From a virus, in the IMG/VR virus record IMGVR_UViG_3300049783_001518, positions 1 through 37,091 of that record: DNA of 37,091 nucleotides. One strand, written 5' to 3'. Position numbers and translations under genes: made by a program. Numbering within the stretch: the stretch's first letter is position 1; each line of letters begins with the position of its first letter. This document shows positions 23,774-30,346 of this stretch, piece by piece. The notes under the pieces are model-generated. The model saw nothing but the letters and a program-made list of their open reading frames with translations, did no database searches and was not told the origin of the DNA.

Positions 23774-23814
23774 AAAAAGACCTATTTAAATTATTTAAAT
23801 AGGTCTTTTTATTT
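23774..23814 (+). terminator. Strong rho-independent terminator
   Basis: A perfect 17-bp inverted repeat (AAAAAGACCTATTTAAA / TTTAAATAGGTCTTTTT) with a TTA loop and T-rich flank. It ends the 22965-23754 transcript. Confidence 0.88.
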
Positions 23815-23815
23815 T

Positions 23816-23823
23816 TATATATA
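23816..23823 (+). promoter_or_regulatory. TATATATA box before the 23830 gene
   Basis: TATATATA lies 6 bases before the ATG at 23830 and immediately after the terminator, so a new transcript probably begins here. Confidence 0.4.
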
Positions 23824-23829
23824 ATTCAT

Positions 23830-24117
23830 ATGGGATTTCAAGATAAATTACAGAATATATTAAATAAAGAGAAGCCAAAGATGTTAGAAAAATCTTGTGT
23901 AAATTTTTGGTGTAAAGTTAGATATGAAGTATCTGATATAGACCTCGAAAATTATCCTGAATTTTATAATACATGTCCAAAATGTAGAAGTTATAACACA
24001 GAATTATCAGGTGGTGTTACTAATAATGGTCAACGAGAATACGTAGGTGATAGATTTGAAGGAGAGCAAGGTACTGAAGTAACAGTAAGAGAGTATAATA
24101 AAGGTCTCAATGGGTAA
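23830..24117 (+). CDS. Small zinc-ribbon protein, 95 aa
   Basis: Four cysteines in two pairs: CVNFWC near residue 22 and CPKC near residue 51, a zinc-ribbon arrangement. The N-terminus (MGFQDKLQNILNKEKPKM) is helical and the C-terminal 35 residues are polar and Gly-rich. Function unknown; zinc-ribbon proteins often bind nucleic acid or protein. It directly precedes another protein with a zinc ribbon. Confidence 0.65.
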   Translation: MGFQDKLQNILNKEKPKMLEKSCVNFWCKVRYEVSDIDLENYPEFYNTCPKCRSYNTELSGGVTNNGQREYVGDRFEGEQGTEVTVREYNKGLNG

Positions 24118-24139
24118 AATAAATAAAAATTATTTTTAA

Positions 24140-24145
24140 TATATA
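24140..24145 (+). promoter_or_regulatory. TATATA box before the 24153 gene
   Basis: TTTAATATATA with a 7-base gap (CAGAATA) to the ATG at 24153. Confidence 0.35.
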
Positions 24146-24152
24146 CAGAATA

Positions 24153-25520
24153 ATGAATACCATAAATAAGAGAAAAGCACATATATTTAATATTGATAAT
24201 CTATTAATAAGATTACCCCAAAAAGTATGGATTATAGAGAAAAATAATCCAAGTGAGTGTCTCTTACGTATCCCAAAAGAAGATTATAATCTTATAAAAT
24301 CAGGAGCATATAAAGATAATGAATTATCAATGAGTTTTAATGGTAAAACATATTGGTTAAGTAAAGAAATATTCAATAAACTTAAAAAGAAAGTTAGTAA
24401 GTTAGCTAAATCAGAGGAGTTATCTTTTAGTTTTAGGGAATATACTGATCCTGATATAATACAGGACTTAAAAGTAACACATGACCTATCTCCGATCGAA
24501 CATTTAAAAAATTTAAATGATGATATATACTTCATATCTACAAAGGGAACAGAAAATAGGTATGGTAAGTACTATACAGAGTTAATTGATAAACTTAAAG
24601 AAGAAGGTATTATGGTTAATCAAGTATATTACTTAAACCAATCCTATTTTTCACAAAGTAAAGACAGAAATATAAAGAAAATATGCTATGTGATATTATC
24701 TAACCTTTTAGATAGAGAAATCCAAAATGATAAATTAGGAGAAGGTCTTGATAGGGATTATTCTGAACTTTATTATTATGATACTAATTATGTAACAGTA
24801 AATAAATTAAATTCCCAAATAAATAGTTTCTTGAAGAGATTAAATGGTGAGGATAAGATTAAATGTAAACTATTCCTGAACCTTGTCGGATCTAATCAGT
24901 TAAAGCCATTTACATCCACTGAGGTTAATTTAAATAAATATATCCAAACATTTGAGGGGTTTATTTCAAAAAAAAAACTTAAATTAGAATCTAATTCCAA
25001 TAATAAAGTAACCTGTAAATGTGGGTGGGTGTGGGAAATAGAATCTGATGATAACCGACCTTATTGGTGTCATGAATGTGGGTACGATAATAAAAAGGGT
25101 AAATATTATAAAGAAGATTTGAAAGAGTGGAAAAAAGTAAATGAAAGTTATAGTATTAATAATGATAATAAAAACGAACTAATTAAACTATTTGGTGATA
25201 ATTTAACTTCGAATTTTAATAAGGCTAAAAAATTATTCGATGGGGCTAAAATAAAATACGAAACTTCTACTATACGTGATTACGGCGCAGCACCATCAAG
25301 AAGGTCTATTTATATATCTAGAGGAGCAACACATGGTCGGAATATATTAGAAATAAGATTTAGTGAAGATATAACAACAATGTTTTATGATAATTACACA
25401 ACAAAAATGGTTGTGAGGAATAAGGTGGTTAATATTATGGAAGTGATTCAATTTATTTCAAAATATCTACCTGAATTGATAAATAATAGAGTATTTAAGA
25501 AAATTAACCAAGAAAATTAA
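24153..25520 (+). CDS. Degenerate HAD-like domain plus zinc ribbon protein, 455 aa
   Basis: Residues 1-240 follow the layout of a phage HAD-family domain: AHIFNIDNLLIRLPQKVWII, then SFNGKTYWLS, SFREYTD, DIYFISTKG in the motif II position, and SELYYYDTNYVTV as the acidic end motif. The usual nucleophile Asp of HxDxD is Asn13, so phosphatase activity is doubtful. Around residues 287-312 is a zinc ribbon (CKCGWVW ... WCHECGYDN), a type I recall from T4-like phage head-associated proteins, preceded by FEGFI. A V-N-E-S follows, a possible protease site. The C-terminal 120 residues are alpha/beta. It ends overlapping the convergent gene at 25517 by 4 bases. Confidence 0.6.
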   Translation: MNTINKRKAHIFNIDNLLIRLPQKVWIIEKNNPSECLLRIPKEDYNLIKSGAYKDNELSMSFNGKTYWLSKEIFNKLKKKVSKLAKSEELSFSFREYTDPDIIQDLKVTHDLSPIEHLKNLNDDIYFISTKGTENRYGKYYTELIDKLKEEGIMVNQVYYLNQSYFSQSKDRNIKKICYVILSNLLDREIQNDKLGEGLDRDYSELYYYDTNYVTVNKLNSQINSFLKRLNGEDKIKCKLFLNLVGSNQLKPFTSTEVNLNKYIQTFEGFISKKKLKLESNSNNKVTCKCGWVWEIESDDNRPYWCHECGYDNKKGKYYKEDLKEWKKVNESYSINNDNKNELIKLFGDNLTSNFNKAKKLFDGAKIKYETSTIRDYGAAPSRRSIYISRGATHGRNILEIRFSEDITTMFYDNYTTKMVVRNKVVNIMEVIQFISKYLPELINNRVFKKINQEN

Positions 25521-26140
25521 TCTCTTGTACGGTTCTTTAAGTAATCATCAATTTGATTATTTAATTGAGTAGTATCTACAACTTTAATATCATCCTCATT
25601 TTCTTCCTCAGTTTTATAATCATTTGTAACTGTTGCATTTAATCCTAAATCCACTCTCATTTTCTTGTACATTTCCTCTATTTCTAAACGTGCCTTACGA
25701 CCATCTTTAATGTTCTCTCTTATTTCTCCTATGTGTTTGGATGTTATCTCATACATACGTGGTGCTACATCACCCGCATCGATCTGACGCATCTGTTGTA
25801 ATAGCAACTTCTCACTTAATTTCTGAATAACTTTCATTTGAGAGTAATATTCAGCATCCTCACCCATACGGGATTGAATATAGGGGTGTTCTTTGATATC
25901 AGGAACATCTCCTAAGTATAGATCAACCAAATCACCTAATATTTTTTTACCCGTTTCTTTTGCTTTGTTTATATCTAATGAGTAATCATATAGTTCAATT
26001 TCACCAAAGCCTGGCATATCCTCATCACTATTAACCATAAATTTAGTTATATCTACTGTATTTGTGTGTTGTTTCTTTATTTGATCAAACTCATCATCGA
26101 GATCTTGCTTCTTTTGTTGGTTTTTACCTGCTCCTGCCAT
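25517..26140 (-). CDS. Hypothetical helical protein, 207 aa (possible virion or packaging protein)
   Basis: A mostly helical, charged protein with a Lys/Gln-rich start (MAGAGKNQQKKQDLDDEFDQ), a central coiled-coil region (YYSQMKVIQKLSEKLLLQQM) and an acidic end. A TATATA box lies 23 bases upstream, as for late genes. A small terminase subunit (gp16-like) is one possibility because none is otherwise visible and gp16 is a helical coiled-coil protein, but no specific motif supports it. Function is left open. Confidence 0.6.
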   Translation of the reverse strand: MAGAGKNQQKKQDLDDEFDQIKKQHTNTVDITKFMVNSDEDMPGFGEIELYDYSLDINKAKETGKKILGDLVDLYLGDVPDIKEHPYIQSRMGEDAEYYSQMKVIQKLSEKLLLQQMRQIDAGDVAPRMYEITSKHIGEIRENIKDGRKARLEIEEMYKKMRVDLGLNATVTNDYKTEEENEDDIKVVDTTQLNNQIDDYLKNRTRD

Positions 26141-26163
26141 AATTAATTCTTTAATTTATACCT

Positions 26164-26169
26164 TATATA
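26164..26169 (-). promoter_or_regulatory. TATATA box before the 26140 gene
   Basis: Minus-strand TATATA with a 23-base gap to the start at 26140; it belongs to the 22-25-base class of putative late promoters. It is divergent to the box at 26195. Confidence 0.4.
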
Positions 26170-26194
26170 TTGAATAACGACCTTTCTACTTTAA

Positions 26195-26200
26195 TATATA
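26195..26200 (+). promoter_or_regulatory. TATATA box 4 bases before start codon
   Basis: TTTAATATATA, then ACGA, then the ATG at 26205; a fixed 4-base-gap member. Confidence 0.4.
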
Positions 26201-26204
26201 ACGA

Positions 26205-26747
26205 ATGAAGTATATCTTAGAAAGAAACTCTTTTAATAAGGAGGATATTAGAAAGGCATTGAATACATCCGTTAAATCGGGGGATATTAAAATGAAAATG
26301 TCTCCCGATGAGTTTATTGATGATGTGTTGAATAAATATCATCCTGAATTTGGTACTTTCGAAAGTTTAGTTAAATTTAAGTCTATAACATTATCTTATC
26401 AGGAAAAAATGCACGAATATATACATAAATTCAAAGAATTGGGTATAGATACTTCTAAATTAGAAGCATTATATCCTAAATATAAAGAATATTTAAAATT
26501 TCCCATAGATGAGCCACATGAAGAAGATTATACAATAAATTATCAAGATGAAAGATATTATAGTGATGAAGAAGATCCAACTGAAGAGGATTGGTGGAGA
26601 GAAGATGAAGAAGAGAAAGCACAATATGAGAAAGATTTAGAAGAATGGTATATCGATGATGATAAACATGAATTAGTACGAAATGAATTTAATACCGAAG
26701 TTGTTAGATTATGTGGGATAGCAGAAAAAATTATATTTGGAGAATAA
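26205..26747 (+). CDS. Hypothetical protein, paralog A, candidate internal head protein
   Basis: A 180-aa acidic protein clearly related to the next gene: both share SGDIKM near residue 29, TSKLE-L-P-YKEYLK, PID-P, SEEDPT or DEEDPT followed by WWRED, and EFNTEV near the end. The leader MKYILERNSFNKEDIRKA resembles the MKYI leaders of other proteins here, with I-L-E as a possible cut. No enzyme motif is seen. First gene of a three-gene run with its paralog and the ADP-ribosyltransferase. Confidence 0.65.
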   Translation: MKYILERNSFNKEDIRKALNTSVKSGDIKMKMSPDEFIDDVLNKYHPEFGTFESLVKFKSITLSYQEKMHEYIHKFKELGIDTSKLEALYPKYKEYLKFPIDEPHEEDYTINYQDERYYSDEEDPTEEDWWREDEEEKAQYEKDLEEWYIDDDKHELVRNEFNTEVVRLCGIAEKIIFGE

Positions 26748-26751
26748 TTAT

Positions 26752-27291
26752 ATGAAGTATATTAATGAAAGAGAATTATATAATAAAAGCGACATTGAGA
26801 AAGCGATGGGTAGATCTATCAAATCAGGAGATATTAAAATGAATATAAGTTTTGATGAGTTTGTTAATAAATCACTTAACCTACAACAACCACCAATAGG
26901 TAGTTTCGAGGGTATGGTACAAAATGGATTTATCTCTATGGGGAGTGAAAGGCAAATGGAAGATTTTCTTAATCGATTTAAACAATTGGAGATAGATACT
27001 TCTAAATTAGAAACATTATTTCCTGCGTATAAAGAGTATTTAAAATACCCTATCGATCAACCATATGATGGTGATTATTCAATATATGGTTACGATCAAA
27101 GAAAATATACTAGTGAAGAAGATCCAACGGGAGAAGGTTGGTGGAGAGAAGATTCCGAAGCAAGATTAGAGTATGAAAAGGATTTAGAAGAATGGGAAAT
27201 AAAAACTGATGAACATGAAGTAATAAGAAAGGAATTTAATACTGAGGTAAGACGATTGTGTAAAATGGCAAAAGTAAAATTAGATATGTAA
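26752..27291 (+). CDS. Hypothetical protein, paralog B, candidate internal head protein
   Basis: A 179-aa paralog of the preceding gene, produced by tandem duplication and substantial divergence. The ATG at 26752 (MKYINERELYNKSDIEKA) is preferred to an ATG at 26737, because the latter lies inside the previous gene and would add five residues before the MKYI leader shared with its paralog. The leader has I-N-E at residues 4-6. It ends 2 bases before the ADP-ribosyltransferase gene. Confidence 0.65.
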   Translation: MKYINERELYNKSDIEKAMGRSIKSGDIKMNISFDEFVNKSLNLQQPPIGSFEGMVQNGFISMGSERQMEDFLNRFKQLEIDTSKLETLFPAYKEYLKYPIDQPYDGDYSIYGYDQRKYTSEEDPTGEGWWREDSEARLEYEKDLEEWEIKTDEHEVIRKEFNTEVRRLCKMAKVKLDM

Positions 27292-27293
27292 TA

Positions 27294-27842
27294 ATGAAAT
27301 TCATAAAATCAATAAATGAATATTTAAGCAACCCATCAGTACACATACCTGATGATTTAGCACTTTGGTGTATGAATTTTTATATATCTGAGAGTTACAC
27401 TACCTATGATTATAATAGAATACCAAGTGATGTTGTGGAGGGGTCTAAGAACCTTATTAAAGAACACACGGGAGCTAATTATTTATTCAGAGGATTTGGT
27501 GATGATAAAATTGGTGATATAAAATTCGAACCTGATGTTAGAGGTAGAGGATCTTCTTGGACTTGGGATCACGAAATGGCTTGTGAGTTTTCAAGTAAAT
27601 ACGATCATATCGATGGTAAATATAGTTTAGTAGCAAGTGTTAATATAGACAATTTGAAATATATAATATCTATGGACTTTATAATGGAAAATATTACACG
27701 AAAACAAATTGATCTACTTGATAATGGTAATCATAAAAACTCAATAATAAACTACGAGTCTGAATATGAAGTAATAATCTTTGACTCATTTATTGTTAAA
27801 AAAGAAAGTATTATACAAACAAAAAACGGGGGATTTATTTAA
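27294..27842 (+). CDS. Putative ADP-ribosyltransferase (R-S-E class), Alt-like, possibly packaged in the head
   Basis: A 182-aa protein with the three landmarks of the arginine-type ADP-ribosyltransferase fold: YLFRGFGDD with Arg66, GRGSSWTWDHEMACEFS in the position of the STS motif (Ser87, Ser88, Thr90), and NYESEYEVII with Glu155-x-Glu157 in the ExE position. Such enzymes transfer ADP-ribose from NAD to Arg of target proteins. In T4, Alt is packaged in the head and injected to modify host RNA polymerase. The leader MKFIKSINEYLS with I-N-E at residues 7-9 suggests the same delivery here. It is far smaller than Alt (about 680 aa) and closer in size to T4 ModA. The target is unknown. It ends exactly where the convergent minus operon ends. 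Confidence 0.65.
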   Translation: MKFIKSINEYLSNPSVHIPDDLALWCMNFYISESYTTYDYNRIPSDVVEGSKNLIKEHTGANYLFRGFGDDKIGDIKFEPDVRGRGSSWTWDHEMACEFSSKYDHIDGKYSLVASVNIDNLKYIISMDFIMENITRKQIDLLDNGNHKNSIINYESEYEVIIFDSFIVKKESIIQTKNGGFI

Positions 27843-28247
27843 TCATCTATATAAGTGATTCAGTTGTATAATTTCTTGTATCCCAACTTCTTTATTTTCA
27901 AAAAATGTTTGTGTTTTTAAATACCTTCGAACACCTGTATCTACATTATAATACCTCTGACAGTCAACGCACCACTCACGATGCTCACTCCAAAATTCCT
28001 CATCTTCATCATAATATAATTCTTCCATGTTTTCATCAAACATCATAATATAATCACTACTATAATCTATATGATAAAAATATTCATTTCTCCTATATAA
28101 CCTCCCCACCCGATATTTTAAATACAGACAACCAACATCATCAAATCTTTTACATATGACATCATCAATCTCCTCGACACGTAATATATAATTTATATTA
28201 CGCTCTCTTTCGGTTATATCTATTTCATAATCCATATTATATTTCAA
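27843..28247 (-). CDS. Hypothetical protein, 134 aa
   Basis: A Tyr- and Asp-rich protein (e.g. RRNEYFYHIDYSSDYIMMFD) with one Cys pair near residues 106-109 (CVDC). No family recognised. Its start overlaps the stop of the upstream gene (28244-28552) by 4 bases. Last gene of the operon starting at 30211. Confidence 0.62.
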   Translation of the reverse strand: MKYNMDYEIDITERERNINYILRVEEIDDVICKRFDDVGCLYLKYRVGRLYRRNEYFYHIDYSSDYIMMFDENMEELYYDEDEEFWSEHREWCVDCQRYYNVDTGVRRYLKTQTFFENKEVGIQEIIQLNHLYR

Positions 28248-28552
28248 TCATTATTTTTATCATACCCCAATACTTTCATAACCACTTCAAGCTCCTCGAC
28301 AGTTTCTATTCTTCCTTCAAAGATTTTATCCTTTAATCCTTCATCTGCGTATATATGATATGTCGCGTTTGATACATCTATACTACCATCGTCTATTAAC
28401 ATGAAATTTTTATAACCAATATCATCTACACGTTCTAGGTAAATATCTGCCACACTACCGTATTTTTTGGTAGTTAAGTTACTCGACCAATTGAAACTAA
28501 ATATAGAAGTTAGTATATCATATTGTTTTTCTGTGATTTTGTTATCTGACAT
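28244..28552 (-). CDS. Hypothetical protein, 102 aa
   Basis: A soluble alpha/beta protein starting MSDNKITEKQYDILTSIFSF. No family recognised. It follows the RNA ligase gene after 44 bases and is coupled by overlap to 27843-28247. Function unknown. Confidence 0.62.
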   Translation of the reverse strand: MSDNKITEKQYDILTSIFSFNWSSNLTTKKYGSVADIYLERVDDIGYKNFMLIDDGSIDVSNATYHIYADEGLKDKIFEGRIETVEELEVVMKVLGYDKNND

Positions 28553-28596
28553 TATTTATGGTATTATATAGATGGGATGAATAAATAAATATTTAC

Positions 28597-29808
28597 TTAT
28601 TCATCTTCATCTACAATTATTAAGTATTTAAATATAGACTCATCTCTTTTCATTAACCAAGCTCTACATTTTTCTAATTTATCGCACTGACCTTTAATGA
28701 ACTCTTTTGCTAAATCAAATTCTGTTGTATCTCCATCGGAGTTGATTATCGACATAGCATATCCAAAGTTGGGTGTTTTTTGGTGTTTCATACCAAAATC
28801 TCTTTTACTCTTACCCATTTCATTAAAAACTTCTACCATTTTAAGGATCGCAATTGCTTTGATATTTATTTCATGTTTCACAACATCGATTATCTTATCA
28901 ACTCTTTCGAGCGCATCGGTTTCCTCAGGTGGTATTTGTGTTATGATATCATCAATTTCTTCATCTATAATATACCGAACTAATATATGCTCCCTATATA
29001 GATCACTTGTAAATAACCCATGAAGATCAAAATACCATACAGTTTTTATTTTATAGAAAAAATCATTACCATCATTATCAATCGCGTGTATAACCCAACC
29101 CTCTTTATCTTTAGTGGATTCTTTTTCTTCTATCAGTGTATCTAAGCTACGAAGCTCTTCAAGAGGTGCTACTTTAATATCACCAATTTCGTCTTTGAGG
29201 CTTTCTAGACTAATATATTTACCCGTAGAATTATCTCTAACTCTTAATAAGATAAGTTCTTCAGTATTATACATCAATACAATTCTGTTATGAGGTGCTA
29301 CATATTCAAATACAGCAACAAGATCGTTATCCATAGTGTATTGAACGAAGTTTCTTACCGCTTCGTTTGTTCGATAAATTCTATTGATACCAACTGCTTG
29401 TTCAGATTCGAAACTCATTTTAGATTTAGCCAAAATGCTACCATTAGGTAATTCTATGAATGAGGCGATACTACCATCTTCTTTGTTGTGTATTTCTTTT
29501 ATAGTGTAATCTTTGATAGCATCATATAAAGTATCCTCTGTTTGGTTTAAGTTGAAGAATTTTTGTAATAATAAAAATCTTCGGTACACCGATCCATCTT
29601 CATTAAATACGAAAGTCAATCCTCTTAATTCAAAGGCTCTTAAATTTTCTCCCTCAATAGGAGTTGTGAAATCTTTATATTGTGCTATTCTATAATTAAA
29701 TAAAGACACATTATACCCCCCCATAACATATTTATTTTCATAAAAAGCTGAGTCAACGGTGTTACACATTCTAACACATTCATCGTATGTAGGTAAAAAA
29801 TATTCCAT
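28597..29808 (-). CDS. rnlA: RNA ligase 1 (T4 RnlA-like)
   Basis: A 403-aa protein close in layout to T4 RNA ligase 1 (374 aa). Shared landmarks are an N-terminal adenylation region with AFELRGLTFVF (T4 LECRGIMFEM), KFFNLN, motif I KEDGS with Lys109 the AMP site, KSKMSFESEQA (T4 KSKGSIKSEQA), FEYVAPHNRIVLMY, EGWVIH as motif IV, and YKIKTVWYFDLHGL as motif V. The C-terminal part matches the tRNA-specific domain only loosely. T4 Rnl1 reseals tRNA broken by host anticodon nucleases. The same role is likely here, but the partner end-healing kinase/phosphatase is not in the window. It follows 29810-30211 with a 1-base gap. Confidence 0.93.
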   Translation of the reverse strand: MEYFLPTYDECVRMCNTVDSAFYENKYVMGGYNVSLFNYRIAQYKDFTTPIEGENLRAFELRGLTFVFNEDGSVYRRFLLLQKFFNLNQTEDTLYDAIKDYTIKEIHNKEDGSIASFIELPNGSILAKSKMSFESEQAVGINRIYRTNEAVRNFVQYTMDNDLVAVFEYVAPHNRIVLMYNTEELILLRVRDNSTGKYISLESLKDEIGDIKVAPLEELRSLDTLIEEKESTKDKEGWVIHAIDNDGNDFFYKIKTVWYFDLHGLFTSDLYREHILVRYIIDEEIDDIITQIPPEETDALERVDKIIDVVKHEINIKAIAILKMVEVFNEMGKSKRDFGMKHQKTPNFGYAMSIINSDGDTTEFDLAKEFIKGQCDKLEKCRAWLMKRDESIFKYLIIVDEDE

Positions 29809-29809
29809 T

Positions 29810-30211
29810 TTAATTTTGATAAATTTCTTTTATTTTTGTTAATAAACCCATTTCATTTTGAAATAGGGATTCTTTTAAATCTTTTCTTTCTTCTTCTATT
29901 TTCTTCTTAATCATCCTTTTCAATTCATCAGTGAAATTCAAATTGAAATTCTTCTTATATAGAAAATTATGATTGCTCATATCAACTTGGTTATTCTCAA
30001 CTGAGATATATATTTGATTAATATCATCAATTAATAGGTAACTAAATGACCCACTATTTATTGGTACTATCACTTTCTTAACATCTTGATATATTAAAGA
30101 AGCTTTTATAATTTCTTTAATGTATTTTTCGTCATTAGTTGCTTTCCCATCATCATAAGCACCCATTGCATTATACATATTTCGCCTAAGTTGTTTAAAA
30201 CTAAATCCCAT
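29810..30211 (-). CDS. Hypothetical protein, 133 aa
   Basis: Basic, helix-rich ends (MGFSFKQLRRNMYNAMG, and a Lys/Glu-rich coiled C-terminus) flank a short beta region (YLLIDDINQIYISVENN). No family known. It is the first gene of the RNA-ligase operon, with a host-like promoter element 26 bases upstream. Confidence 0.65.
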   Translation of the reverse strand: MGFSFKQLRRNMYNAMGAYDDGKATNDEKYIKEIIKASLIYQDVKKVIVPINSGSFSYLLIDDINQIYISVENNQVDMSNHNFLYKKNFNLNFTDELKRMIKKKIEEERKDLKESLFQNEMGLLTKIKEIYQN

Positions 30212-30237
30212 ATTTGATATTTTTAGTTAATATCCCA

Positions 30238-30245
30238 CAAATATA
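30238..30245 (-). promoter_or_regulatory. Bacteroidetes-type -7 element (TATATTTG)
   Basis: The minus strand reads TATATTTG 26 bases before the start at 30211. It probably drives the four-gene RNA-ligase operon down to 27843. Confidence 0.5.
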
Positions 30246-30326
30246 CGTTAAATTTCCCGAACATAGTTTAAAACAAGTTGGTTTTTGTGTATTCGTCTAA
30301 TAATTTCCATGTAATCAAAGAAAGAT

Positions 30327-30334
30327 TATATATA
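30327..30334 (+). promoter_or_regulatory. TATATATA box before the terminase gene
   Basis: TATATATA with a 12-base gap to the ATG at 30347, intermediate between the two main spacing classes. Confidence 0.4.
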
Positions 30335-30346
30335 AGGTACTAAATT

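Noticed and set aside
25517-26140. Firm assignment as small terminase subunit (gp16)
   Set aside because: Helical and coiled-coil character fits, but no motif identifies gp16 and the gene is not beside the large terminase gene. Kept as hypothetical.
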